From Plectranthus barbatus (Eukaryota > Streptophyta > Magnoliopsida > Lamiales > Lamiaceae), in assembly GCA_026898455.1 (NCBI GenBank), contig JAPKLW010000092.1:305787-369786 (forward strand): 64,000 nt of DNA. Direction: 5' to 3'. Below the pieces are notes generated by a model. It did no database searches and had not been told where the DNA came from. It saw only the letters and a program-made list of their open reading frames with translations. The number at the start of each line of letters is the position of its first letter. Position 1 is the stretch's first letter. Below, piece by piece: positions 23,901 to 35,331 of the stretch. The translations under genes were made by a program, and so were the position numbers.

Positions 23901-24402
23901 ATGTCGGATCGAGTTGAAGTTCTGATGGCCAAGTCTCTTATGCCACAACCAGTTTATGCCTTCTGAGGCATGTCCCTCTTTCTCCACTGGACCAGTCTAC
24001 ATTGTATAGACCTCCTCTTCTGATTCCTCTGATTATGATCTTGTGTGTCACTTTGTTTATTATTTGGCATTCTGATTCTTCAAATATGACAATATAGCCA
24101 CTTTCACTCAATTGACTTATACTAAGAAGATTGTGCTTCAGATTTGTGACTAAGGATACATTCTGAATGATGATTCCATTGTGCTCCACGTATCCTTTCC
24201 CAATCACTTGTCCCGTGGCCTTGTTCCCGAAACTAACTGATGCTCCTTCATACAATTCAAGGTTCTTGATCAATTTATTTTCTCCTGTCATGTGAGCCGA
24301 GCATATGCTATATAATATCCAGGTCTTTGCCTTCTTCAGCGGACTCGTACCCTGCGACACAGAAAATTTATTTAGGTCCCCGTATCCTTTCGGGTCCTGC
24401 AA
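20921..24402 (-). pseudogene. pol (protease-integrase-RT-RNase H) of SIRE-like element (broken)
   Basis: Fragments in three frames follow the copia order. Protease near 24330 reads YSICSAHMTGENK: the catalytic Asp of the D-S-G motif is Tyr and the Gly is Ile, so it is inactive. The GAG-pre-integrase and integrase segments follow (24250-22500), including HKTPYEIYNGRKPS and a long acidic linker. Reverse transcriptase shows MDVKSAFLNGELKEKVYVEQP and catalytic YVDD at 21881-21892. RNase H ends with SRTKHIDVSHHFIR and DIFTKPL, followed by TAA at 20921. At least seven frame changes are present. It was a normal copia pol before decay. Confidence 0.88.
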
Positions 24403-24619
24403 GGTCAGCCATGTGGATCCAACCTTTTGGTATCCACACTTGTTTCACTCTTACAGTTCGTGAAACTAAATTACCCTTCTGTGTTTGATCAGCCTTTCTT
24501 CTAACAAGGTGTGTGCTGGTTGAATGCATGTTGTTTAAAAATGTGGTGTGTGAACTCTTCCTGAAGCGACCGTTCTGGAAAGAGTCTCGAGAAACTATTC
24601 TCGAGTGAGTAGCCATCAC

Positions 24620-26737
24620 AGTCTTTTGAGTATAAAACTGTCTAGACTCTAGCCTCGAATAGGTGTTCCTCCTACTCGGATAATAAGTATGATGAACCGG
24701 AGTTCTATCATAACTTCTCGGATTAATTTTTGGTTGTCGAACTGACTTCTTTACAACATTACCATGTCGCTTAGTCGTTCTTGTTGGTAAAACTGGATTC
24801 CTTGCATAGGGAACATTACGCTTATCCAGTTTGAAGGAAGCTCAGTTTTCCTCTCGACAGTTTGCTTATGCAGTTTTCCAACTGTGTTAGCATTCTGATG
24901 AGATGCCAGTTTTGGGTCAATTTTTTACCAGCTTTTGGTCTTGACATTCTGATTTACTAGCTTCTTGGAATTTACCTTACCCTTTTCCAACATAATACCT
25001 GAACTGAGTTTCGCTTTGACAAAGCTAAATGAGTTTTCTCAGTTCCTGAAATGGATTCATGATTGCTCAAGACTTCCTTTTCATTATGGCATTCCATAAA
25101 TCCAAGTCCGAATTTATCGGATGGAGGTCTTTGAACACTCAAAATCTCACTCAAAATTCTTGAGCTCCTTTTAAAAGAACAATCACACTTAACAGGCTCA
25201 AGTTTCTTTAGAGAATCACGTTCTTTTGATACATTTTCAAAATCTTTGAAAAGTTTAACATGTTCTTTTCTAAATAATTTAGTTCCTCACTAAGTGACCT
25301 TGTTCTTTCGACTTAATTGGTCAAAACTGAAATTTCTGATTTCAGTGAGGCATTTTCACTAATTAATGTATCCTTGATTTCATGAAATTTCTCAAATTCT
25401 GTAATAATTTTCTCAAGTGAAATGTCCTATGAGCTTGAGTGACATGTTTCAGAATTGACATCAAAGCATAAAGATACACTAGATAAGGGCAGATTAGTTG
25501 TTACCAGCATTTCGTGATTTGAAGCGCTTTCCTCTTCCTCGGTAACGTCTCCATCAATGGTTGCCATGAAAGCAAGAAATGTTTCCTCATTATTTTGATC
25601 TTCAGACATGTAGTAACCATCGTCATGGTCTGCTATGTCTGGCACTTCGGTTCTTATGAGCATTGCTTGGGCAACAGCTTTTGATGCTCTTCTTTAAAAC
25701 ATCTTCTTCAATCTGTCTCTCTCCTCCTGAGAGGCTTGAGGGCATTCATACTTCAGGTGATCTAGAGAGTTGCACTCGTAGCATGTGCGTGGCTCTCTCT
25801 TAATGAACCTTTGCTCACTGGACTGAGCTTCCTTTTTTTTCCCTTTTGCTTTCTCGAGGAGTATGGTTAGGTTCCTTAACTGTTCTTCCAGTTTGGCAAC
25901 TGACAGTTCAGTTTCCTTCTTCTGAACTGTGCTGGAGATGTTCTTCATTGGTGAGGATTGATAGACAATTTTCTCGAAGTGAACTGGCCTTTTTGAACGC
26001 CTTTGAAATCCTCTCTTCAAGAAGAAGGCTGCGTCGCCATCTGCTGCTGAATTTGGGGTTCTAACAGCTTCATTTCTGTTCACCATCTGGGTATCACATT
26101 CATGAGCTTGAAGTTCAGCAAACAGTTCTTTGGTGGTCATCTTAGAGAGATCCATTGTCTTTAAACTGGTGGTTTTGACGAACCAATCTTCTTTCGGCAG
26201 TCTTGAAAAAATTTTGGCATTCATATCGGCCACCTTCTCTTCTCTTCCAAGACTCCTCATTTCGCTGATGATGGTATTGAACCTTGCTTCCATCGACTTG
26301 ATTGTCTCACCAGGTAACATCTGGAAGGATTCATATTTCTCCACTACGACCTGCTTCTTGTTGTGCTTTATCGCCTCTGTTTCCTTCGTGAGGTCGTTGA
26401 TCCAATCCCACAGTGCTTTGGTCGTGTTGTTCTCCACGGCTGCGTCCATGAGAGAATATGAGAGGGATTGTATAATCATTTCCTGCGTGATGAGATCAAC
26501 CTAATGGCGTTTCTCGTCCTCAAGTGTCCAGTCCTCCATAGGTTTGTCTATCATTTTAATGCCGCCTGGAGCATCTCCTACAACGAGATTGACTTTAGGA
26601 ATCTGGATCTTCAGAGGCCCATTCTTTAGAACCTCATCCATCTCAGGATGTTGAGCTATCAGTTGAATGAGACACCTCTTCTTCCATACTTTGAACTTCT
26701 CTGGATTGTACTTTGGAAGACTTGGATAACTCATCAT
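24620..26737 (-). pseudogene. gag of SIRE-like element (broken)
   Basis: ATG at 26737 opens MMSYPSLPKYNPEKFKVW. One frame continues leftwards through in-frame stops at 26501, 25694 and 25427. The capsid part (ALWDWINDLTKETEA, QMLPGETIKSMEARF) matches copia gag. A CCHC knuckle CYECNSLDHLKYEC (C-X2-C-X4-H-X4-C, intact) lies near 25740-25780. After the knuckle a long, poorly conserved Ser/Lys-rich tail leads toward protease and ends in a VKQVWIPK block shared with the other copia element at 49320. A long gag tail is common in SIRE elements. Confidence 0.82.
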
Positions 26738-26849
26738 TATCTGAAAATTATCAGCTCGCTAATCACACTAATCAAACAGTTAGAGTGTAAGGAAGTACGG
26801 ATCCGGTCTTAAGCGACTCAAAACATTACAGTCTAGAAAGACCGACCTG

Positions 26850-26861
26850 CGTTGTACCACT
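26850..26861 (-). other. Degenerate primer-binding site
   Basis: Next to the inner edge of the 5' LTR the - strand reads AGTGGTACAACGCAGG. The TGGTA core fits the initiator Met tRNA primer site TGGTATCAGAGC with several changes. Confidence 0.55.
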
Positions 26862-28264
26862 TGTTGATTCCAGATCAGAGTATGTGTAATGTGCAACAGA
26901 AGTATTAATAAAGTTAAATACACTCTAATTATGAGCAGATCAGTTTCTAATCAACACAGTTTTTGCTTAGCAGTTTTAGAACACAATTTATGTTAGCCAG
27001 CAGATTAGGTTAACAGTTTTACAGGTACGAGCAGTTAATAATTTATACACTTCAACACTTACAGGATAAGTGTTGAAGGTTTCAAGATATAATTGAAAAC
27101 TGTAAAGTGCGTAAAGTAAGTGAAGTTGTAAATGACACATGATATTTATCGTGGTTCGGAGCCTTAAGTCCTACGTCCATTCTTCAGATATCTGATCCGG
27201 TAATTTACTAAGTTATGAAGATAAAAATCCTCAAGATCTATAGCCAGTTGCTTGCTATAGAAACCTCCGTCCACAGCACAATAGATCACTCGCCCAGGCA
27301 GTTGTATTTCACTCCTTCTTCAGTCCGTCGAAGGCTCTGCGTCTTCTCTGTGGACCAGCTCAAAGTTGGACTGAGGACAAACCTCCCTTTTCCTTCTCCG
27401 GTAGGTTGGATGGCTGAGTTCTTCCCTGAACGTACACAGTTTGGCAGTTGCCCGTAATAACCTTATCTTCCTTTGCAAGAGCAGGCAGTTGTGTTCTTAC
27501 TCAAAAAGTAAGAACACCAAAAAAGTAGATTAAGTCAGCTGACTTAATCCTCGTGTACCCAAGGTCACACGGTGAATCTCGAAGGACTCTTTGAGCAGTA
27601 AATGCCTCGTGTTCAATAAATGAACCACGGAGTTAATGCCTTCTTGCTTGAGAGCGTTAAATGCTTTGAGTGCTAAACTCTGCAGATAGGCAAGAATAAA
27701 TGTGTCGAGATTCAAAGATGCAAAGGTTTTTCTGTCTCTGTTGTTCCTGCTATTTATAAGTGGGAAACCAGAAAATAGCCAGTAGAGACATTGAGAAGGA
27801 TGTCCAATCATAGTCCATCCTTCTCTGAAAAATTCGCTTGCCTCTCTGCTTTTTCTGCTACAACATCCTGCTTTTCTGAGCAGTTTGTACTTGTTGTGTC
27901 AGACGCCGAACAACGTTGTACGCCAATCGCAGCTGAGTATCTGTCTCTCTTTTATCATTGACTTCCTTGAAGTTCTCCTGCGACTTGTTTGACATCTTGC
28001 TATGTACGCATTCCTTGACGCGAAACTGTCTTGGTTTGAAACTGTGAGCGCCTCTCAACAGTTTCTATGTGAAGACTATGTTCACAGTTTTCTTGAATAT
28101 CTAAGCCTTGACAGGACAAACTGTCTGCGCAGTTTTTGTGACCTTTGCTCTGCTCTGCTCTGCTCTGCTTGTCTTCGTCTTGTATGTTCGACAATTATCT
28201 CGTCTGAATAACGTCTTCTTCAAAACATCAAATTTAGGTGAGATTTCTACATCAATACCTAACA
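26862..28264 (-). repeat. 5' LTR of the 15.2-kb copia element (1403 bp)
   Basis: It starts TGTTGATTCC and ends CCTAACA. A TATA box reads CTTATAAATAGC on the - strand at 27749-27760. It carries a GCTCT pentanucleotide run near 28145-28168, expanded relative to the 3' LTR. It lacks about 120 bp kept by the 3' LTR near its outer end. Confidence 0.87.
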
Positions 28265-28406
28265 CCTGATAAATCAAGGGTTTTATCCCTATAAAGACCG
28301 GCATTTATTTTGTAAAAGGGAGAAAATATATATTTTTTTTTCTTTGATAAAACTTCACAACAATTCTCCGTCTTCAGTATTTTTTTTACTGCTCAACAAA
28401 TTTCAC

Positions 28407-29904
28407 CCACCAACAACATCAAAATTGCGTGAACAAGAGAGTATAGAGATAATAGCAAATTATTCTCAAGATTGAATGATTATTTTGGAGTAGTGTTGTG
28501 GTATGAAGTTACGTTGGGGGAAATTAATAATCAATAATTATGGCTACCAAAACAAACCATCCATTAATTGGATTATCTGGATGAAAATGATGGATGTGTT
28601 GTTTCAGATCCAAATCTTAGAATAAATTGTGGCTGCTATTCATTGAAAAATATATTGAGGATGACACAATACTTACACAATTAGTAGTGGCGGACTTAGA
28701 TTTTCAATATTGTAAGAGTTTAACTATTTTTCGTATTTTTAATGTTGAAAAATTAAAGTTAAAACAACTTATATACATAGAATGAGACGGTTATTATAAT
28801 TTTCTTTTATTTTTTTATTTGTGAAGTTGGCACCTCAATATCAATAAAATAGGGTAACCAATATAATTTTTTTAGTATACAACAATCTTTTTCTTAAAAA
28901 ATGCGTGAGATTGAACGCACCCCGTAAACACTCCAAATGACAAAAAAATATATTAATTTATTATTTGTATTATTAGTAGAATGATTTCTTAAAATATTTA
29001 AATTTAAATCGATTAACATTCAAAATAATCAAAACGATATAGCTCGATTGACTCACGATTAACGAAGCTGGGCTCTTCTTGGGCCTCGAGTTTATGGGAC
29101 TTCCTCATACTTGGTTAAGTCCGCTGATCTTTCTTCAACAAATCAGCTCAAAATAACCGAGTCCAACAAGTTGAGTACTGGATTACACAAATTTAATTTA
29201 TTTATTAACTTTGATACAAACTATAATTTAATATCGCTCATGATACAATAGAGGCAGTACTATAGTTTAATATTAATATTTTTTTAAAACAAATATTGTT
29301 TGCCACTTGAATGTGGATGTTGTGGATTTATCATCAAAGAGGCGAAAAATTAAATGCAAACTAAATGATTCCAGCAAGGGTTGTTTGTTTGGGTAAATAA
29401 ATATCTCGAAGTGGAAAACAGCTAGATAAAAAAAAAAAAAATAATATAATACATAAAATCTTCAAATAAAAATATCAAGATTAATCCTATTTTCTTATTA
29501 AAAAAGTTTGACATGTTTGAAACAGATTGCATAAAATTCTTGTGGGTAGACTTTGTTTCATAAACGCTTCAATATATTCCTGTGCTAAATTAAAGATATT
29601 TAGAATTATTAGAAAGTTACTAATATTATATTATTAAATCAATCCGTAAATATATATCTACATTGGATATTAGAACGTTTTTGGACTTTGTTAATTTTTA
29701 ATTTAACCAGACACATACTATTAATGGCAACCACAAGATGAGTTGTACTTTAGTTATTTCAATTTTAAAAATTTTACAATTAATATTTAATATTAAATGT
29801 AAGCAATAAAGAGCTTTAAATATGTTAGGAAATGATAGAATCGCAGAGTTATTAAACAATATAGCAACTTTTATTATATAATTCTATCGATAAATCTTGT
29901 GCAC
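28407..29904. other. AT-rich spacer without recognisable genes
   Basis: I see no open frame with motifs. The content is AT-rich DNA with homopolymer runs. A GC-richer block near 29040-29170 has no features I can name. Confidence 0.5.
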
Positions 29905-30291
29905 TGTTACGAATTTGGTGATCGAATAACAAAAACTTGTGAATTTCGAATCAAAACAAACAAGAATACACTGATATATGTGGTTCGGCAATCGCTTACA
30001 TCCACAAAAGGTTACTATGATTTTATTGCTAGACAAAATTTGGCTACAGAATTACACAGAAAAATAGAAATCTCTGCAACTCTCTCTCTTTTAGCTGAGT
30101 GAAGAAGATGACTGCTAGGGAAAATTGTAACTGTAGCAGACTCCATCAACAACTATATTCTTTCTCCCAACTAATTCTCCTGATCTCGACACGTGTCGCC
30201 AAACTAACTGATTACTTATAAAAACGTAACCTCCAAAAAACACAACTTCAACTTCTCACCACTGAGACACAAAACTAACTGCACAACACTT
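29905..30291 (-). repeat. 3' LTR of small copia element (inner end truncated)
   Basis: TGTTACGAATTTGG onward matches 32401-32780 with about one change per 15 bp. The last bases of the LTR are absent at the deletion junction. Confidence 0.85.
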
Positions 30292-32056
30292 CTATGTCTT
30301 TTAATTCCCTTTTGTATGCAAAAAAAAATCAAATTCCTCACTCAGGAATTCCATGTCATTATCAGTTCTTAGACATTTTACCTTCCTTCCCTTCTCATTT
30401 TCTACTAGACAGGTCCATTCCTTGAATTTCTGAGCAGCTTCATCTTTTGTTTTCAGAATGTGAACTCATACTCTTCTGCTGTAGTCATCAATGATGGACA
30501 AAAAATATCTTCCTCCACCTAGAATTTCTGTCCTAGATGGCCCCCACAAGTCAGCATGTATGTAGTCTAAAGGTTGGCTGCTTCTCTTTTGACTTGACTT
30601 GAATGGTAACTTCTTGCTTTTAGCTAAGATGCATTCCTCACAGCTGTTGAGATCATGTTCAGACTCATAGGTGATTAACCATTGTCTCCTCAATTCAACC
30701 AGTCCTAAGATGCCAAAGCTTGCAGTCCACAGCCTTGACAACACCAGATTCTCCACAGATTGTTTCTGCAAACAAGTAGTATATGATATTAAATCTCTTT
30801 CCTTTCAGAACCTCAACACCTTCTTTACAGACTATAATGGTGCCTCCATCTCCAACAAACTTGAAGCATTTTGCTTCAAGTGTACCCAAGGATATAAGAT
30901 TCCTCTGAATTTGAGGGATATACCTCACTTCTGACAGGGTTTTGACTTCTCCCTTGTGATTTTGAATTTTAATTGATCCAACACCTTCAATCTTGCAAAT
31001 GTGATTGTTACCAAGCATCACTGTGCCCATATCCTTCAGAGTTAGGTCCACAAACCATTCATTCCTTGGGCACATGTGGAAGGAACATCTTGAATCAAGA
31101 ATCCAGGAATCATCTCCAATAGCCTCCATTATATTGAGAATTTCATATGTTGCATCTTTTGTAGACCTCACAAGATTGGACTCTCTTTGTTGATAGAGAT
31201 TCTTCTGCTTCAGCACACTAGAATCCTTGATTAGGTGGCCCGGTTTCTTACAATAGTGGCACACCCTAGACTCCTGAAAGGTACCAGGAGCTCTAACTTC
31301 TTGCTGTTGTGAAGCTCCATAAGGCTTCTTCTGAATATAAGTAGGTTTGTAATCCTTTCCTTGGTTTGGATTGAATCTCTCTTGGTTTCCTCCCTTATTG
31401 AATGTCTGAGTCTTCTTTTGAAATCTGCCTTTCTGACCCTTCTTGATGTACATCCCCATTCCACTTTGATCATTTCCAATAACAACTGAGAACTTCTCCA
31501 TTTCCTTCTGTTTGATGGCTCATAATACATCCTCTAATGATATCCCCTCTGATCTGCCATACACCATGGCATCCTTCTCACTTGAATACGATTTAGGCAA
31601 TGCATTGAGGAGGTGTATTACTTTATCTTCATCCTCGATCTCTACCCCAATGCCTTCAAGCTCATCCACAGCCTTGTGGAAGTCATCTAATTGATCTAGT
31701 AGGTTTCTCTCTTCATTGAACTTGAAACCATACAACCGTTGCTTCATATAAATTCTGTTGACTATTGATTTAGCCATGTATAGCTTCTGTAACTTCTTCA
31801 ATATGTCTGCAGCAGTCTTTTCCTTGGAGACCTCGCGCAGCACCTTGTCATCCAAACTGAGGAGTAGAGTACTCATAGCATTATCCATCAACTTGGCCTT
31901 CTTCTCAGCTGTCTCTCCAACAAATGCCTTGTCAGAGTCAGGCAGAAGGGCATCTACCAGTCCTTCTTTAGTCAGTATAGCTCGATTTTTTATTTTCCAG
32001 AGCCCGAAATCATTCTTCCCAGAAAACTTATCGATTTCAAATCGACTTGAAGCCAT
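30292..32056 (-). pseudogene. gag-protease-integrase fragment of small copia element
   Basis: ATG at 32056 starts MASSRFEIDKFSGKND, a typical copia gag opening. Gag continues with LKKLQKLYMAKSIVNRIY and runs in one frame through an in-frame TGA at 31520. The knuckle near 31240 reads CHYCKKPGHLIKDS, with the last Cys changed to Ser. Protease reads WILDSRCSFHMCPRNEWF: the catalytic Asp is kept but the Gly of D-S-G is Arg. The GAG-pre-integrase block and the integrase core follow with a frameshift near 30700: HADLWGPSRTEILGGGRYF carries the first Asp and LRTDND the second. The chain breaks before the catalytic Glu. No RT motif exists in the element. Confidence 0.82.
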
Positions 32057-32380
32057 GACTCTCATACACAAATAATCCCCTTTCTTCACAGACAATTCAC
32101 AAACCCAAGATTTTCAGAAAAAATACAATACTGGATCAGAGAGTTCCAATCAAACAAATTTCACACGATTCACAATCAGATGAGTAGCAGTTCTATACTT
32201 CCCAAAACAGAATACGAAAATCCCAGAAAATCCAAGAATAAGACTATTCGATGTCTTATTAATCACAGACAAAACAGAAGTACTCACAGGAACATAATTT
32301 CTTCAAAGAACCTTGTTGCCGCTCACACGAACTCTGCACAATGTTTCCTGGGTCTCAGATTTCGATCACCGTCGTCTCGA

Positions 32381-32398
32381 TTCCCATAGACGGCGCCA
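32381..32398 (-). other. Primer-binding site, non-initiator type
   Basis: The - strand reads TGGCGCCGTCTATGGGAA, 2 nt from the 5' LTR. It shares TGGCGCCG with the Athila site at 56771 but differs after it, so a tRNA other than initiator Met is implied. I cannot name the tRNA with certainty. Confidence 0.65.
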
Positions 32399-32400
32399 CT

Positions 32401-32785
32401 TGTTACGAATTTGGTGATCGAATAACAAAAACTTGTGAATCTCGAATCAAAACAAACAAGAACACACCGATATACGTGGTTTGACAATCGCCTACATCCA
32501 CGGAGGGTTACACTATGATTTTATTGCTGGACGAAATTTGGCTACACAATTACACAGAAAAACAGAAATCTCTGCAACTCTCTCTCTCTCTCTCTCTCTA
32601 AGCTGAGTGAAGAAGACGACTGTTGGGGAAACTGTAACTGTAACAGACTCCATCAACACCTATATTCTTTCTCCCAACTAATTGATTACTTATGGAAACG
32701 TAACTTCCAAAAAACACAACTTCAGTTTCTCACCACTCAAACACAAACGAACTGCACAACACTTCAACAAATCAAAACTCTAACA
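32401..32785 (-). repeat. 5' LTR of small copia element (385 bp)
   Basis: It starts TGTTACGAAT and ends CTCTAACA. It includes a CT dinucleotide run near 32577-32600 and a GTGG...CCAC motif at 32476-32501. Confidence 0.87.
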
Positions 32786-33678
32786 TACATGAAGTCACAT
32801 CACTTCATGCACCGTGTTGTTTTTAGTCATATCCAATATACTTAATTACTTCAAATTACTTCAGAGATTTGAGAGTGGTTTAAGATTATTTGTAAAATAT
32901 TTCTTATTCGATAACTTCTATGACTGTTTTAAAGGTAAATTATATTTAGATGCCGCCATTTGCATTTTTAATAATTGTGATCTCATTTTTCAAATCTAAC
33001 AATCTAATGCTTGATAATTTTAATCATTGGGTCACGATACTACATTTTTGTTACCAATTATGATTCTTTGGATGTTTATTGGCACTCAATATTTTCATGG
33101 TACTATTTGCGAGTTGGAAAAAAAAATGACTTCTTGCAGATGATAGTTTTTTTTCAGGATAGATTAATTTGATAAGAAATCTAAAAGTAATATATCAAAA
33201 TCATATTATTAAAAGTTTGATTTGTAAAAAAACTAAGATAATTAAATATTTATTTAAGATAATCCATCATTAAAAAATTAAATATATTATATTCTTACAT
33301 TGTTTTTTTTTTTTTTTTGTATATAGATTATTATCGACAGTTTTTTATTTTAAGAAAATTGTACCAACTTAAAATTTGCATGTACAAATAATAAATTGAC
33401 ATAACAACCTTTACCTACACCATCTCTAGACAATAATACACAATTATGCGTATCTTATTTTATGCTATCGAGTTGTATTGGGAAAAGGAGATACCCCCTT
33501 TTATGTAAAACAAAATGCATTTTTTAGAACTTTGACCAAAGCAATAACTGCCAGAGAAAGATCACATGCCTTTTAAAATTGTAATTCCACGTACTTGTGA
33601 ATGATTTTCTTCTGTATTACAATTATTTTGGGCTATAAACGTGTAGTGCCTTATATTATTATCTGGTAAAAACTTGCG
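32786..33678. other. AT-rich spacer, no gene seen
   Basis: Only short frames and a T18-type run near 33303 are visible. Confidence 0.5.
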
Positions 33679-34023
33679 TTAGGCACGCTTAAACGGTTTA
33701 GCTGGTTTTATCCATACCCAAATGAATTTACCCATCTCAAATAGAGTTTATTAATTCTCAATTAGGATATATTAGATGGGGAAGGTCTCAGGTTAGGCAC
33801 GCCTAAACGGTTTCGGCGGGTTTTATCCATTAACCCAACCCAAATCCATCTAATATACCCTAATTGGGGATTAATAACCCTATTTGGGATGGGTGAACCC
33901 ATTTGGGTATGGATAAAATCCGCCTAAACCGTTTAGACGTGTCTAACAAACGTTTTTGTCTATTAGATGAGTTTGACTTGAGTTAATGGATAAAATCCGC
34001 CTAAACTGTTTAGGCGTGCCTAA
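33679..34023. repeat. Foldback MITE cluster (TTAGGCACGCCTAAACGG ends)
   Basis: A complete 154-bp unit at 33793-33946 begins TTAGGCACGCCTAAACGG and ends with the inverse, CCGTTTAGACGTGTCTAA. The unit 33679-33780 is an inverted copy of its right part. The unit 33960-34023 is an inverted copy of its left part. The whole 345 bp can fold into long hairpins. No coding capacity. Confidence 0.8.
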
Positions 34024-34634
34024 CTTGAGACATTCTCTTATTATTTGGGTTTTGATATATCACCCATGTATCTTGACACACTAAAAGCATACACAACTAC
34101 ACCACTAGGCAGACATTGACCCTAACTCAAAATAATGAGAATTGAAATATTTAATTAGTGACAGAATAAATTGATTGATATATATGATATCTTCCTAAAT
34201 TAATTCCCTATTTTTGAAAGAGAAAAAATATTCAATGAAAATCTTATCTTGAAATAAAATCTTCAATGGATGATTATTAATTACTTGAGGAAACCTTGGA
34301 ATCCCATTGAAACAGTTGGCCCAATTCAAGAATGAAGCTCGGACTCTACAGGATTATAATAGAATATGAATGATAGTCAAAGACTGCATTCGCCGCAACA
34401 GCATTATTAAAGAGTTTCGCTGTGTGAAACTGAGTTTGTTTCCAATGATGGTGGTGCGTGTCAAATAATTGGGATATGATATGGGATAGGTAGGTGTAAG
34501 AAATGACAACAATAGTATGGGCTAGGTAGTTGCCATTAACAACCCACCCCACCCCAATCCTATCTATCTATTATATCTTCTCCATTTCATACACACACAC
34601 ACCTACAACAAACCAAAGAGGTCGAAGGTTATTA
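34024..34634 (+). promoter_or_regulatory. Upstream region of the coiled-coil gene
   Basis: This 610-bp stretch lies between the MITE cluster and the ATG at 34635. Nearest the gene are a CT/TATC-rich block with TATTATATC near 34570 and an AC repeat near 34590-34602. It may hold the promoter and 5' UTR; no motif is decisive. Confidence 0.35.
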
Positions 34635-35331
34635 ATGGAGCCTTGTTTCGTTCCAGTCATCGCACGACTCGATGGCCTTGATTACCAGGTGATTCATATC
34701 TTTCTTCATTCCGTTTTGAACAAGTTTTAGATGTAAAACAATGGTGCAGACTCAGCGCAGCTTGTCAGTAGAGAGTGAGAATGGGTGCAAGACTCTGTCC
34801 TCAGCTCTGCAGGAGGTCCACCACAAGGGCACGCTTCTCGAGAGGCTCGCCATGCTCGAAAAACGAGTACTCGAGGTAGGTGCATGATGCCTCTGAATTG
34901 ATGAAATGAAATACGAGATTATAAGTGTTCGTGCTGCTGCAGCTGAGCCTGGAGATTGACCAAGGAAACACGTCGAGATCGAGCTCTTCAACGGTGCACG
35001 GTCCAGAAATGACTGGTTGTGGAAAAGATTCTGTACCCACCATTCCCAAAAGGAAGGATAGAAATGGAGATGCAGCAACTGCTACACAACAAATGGAAGA
35101 TCCTTCAACAATCCAAGCACAACAAGTAAGAGAATATTCCTCATCTATTTATTCATATGCATGAGCATGAATGACTGCCGTAATTAAGTATCATCTCAAA
35201 TCTTGTAGGAAAGAGCTTCTTCTCCTGCAGAAGGAACAACTGTGAAAGAAACAACAGCTTCGGGCAGAAGCCCAAGACAGAAAAAGAAAACCCACAAGAA
35301 GTGGCCATGGTTGTTCAGACATACATGTTGA
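34635..35331 (+). CDS. Conserved small coiled-coil protein, four exons (161 aa)
   Basis: I assemble four exons: 34635-34688, 34750-34875, 34943-35125 and 35209-35331. All introns are phase 0 with GT-AG borders. Intron 1 is only 61 nt; using the next AG at 34755 would make it 67 nt and remove two residues without changing frame. The protein starts MEPCFVPVIARLDGLDY. Residues 47-65 form a short coiled coil (L47, L51, L54, V58, L61, I65 in heptad spacing). A Ser-rich stretch follows (NTSRSSSSTV), then a polar low-complexity middle and a basic C-terminus with RQKKKTHKKWPWLF. No signal peptide or membrane segment is visible; the basic tail could be a nuclear signal. I believe it resembles a plant-specific family of unknown function but cannot name it. 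It points toward the RING gene, 510 bp between stops. Confidence 0.78.

Larger units (their letters stand above)
13062..28264 (-). mobile_element. SIRE/Maximus-like Ty1/copia element, 15.2 kb, with env-like and antisense genes
   Basis: Paired LTRs bound the element: 26862-28264 at the 5' side and 13062-14735 at the 3' side. The flanks CCTTA (left) and CCTGA (right) form a 5-bp target duplication with one change. The uninterrupted opposite arm of the host inverted repeat confirms the insertion point. From right to left come gag, protease, integrase, reverse transcriptase and RNase H, the copia order. Then come two + strand genes, a long env-position frame, a polypurine tract and the 3' LTR. 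Large size, a post-pol frame and long LTRs are typical of the SIRE/Maximus lineage. The coding regions are damaged. Confidence 0.88.
11595..28406. mobile_element. Inverted-repeat DNA element split by a copia insertion
   Basis: About 207 bp at 11595-11801 reappear inverted as two pieces, 12994-13061 and 28265-28406, on the two sides of the 15.2-kb copia element. Without the insertion this is a 1.6-kb element with inverted arms of about 210 bp and a 1.2-kb core. That is the shape of a non-autonomous Mutator-like or foldback transposon. The core shows no convincing gene, and I could not find a target duplication outside the arms. It could also be two inverted copies of another repeat. Confidence 0.65.
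29905..32785 (-). mobile_element. Small Ty1/copia element with RT region deleted
   Basis: Two LTRs of about 385 bp (32401-32785 at the 5' side; 29905-30291 at the 3' side, inner end lost) bound gag, protease and the first half of integrase. The rest of integrase, all of reverse transcriptase and RNase H are missing: sequence passes straight from integrase into the LTR near 30291. Flanks TGCAC and TACAT match at only three of five positions, so a target duplication is uncertain. Confidence 0.82.
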
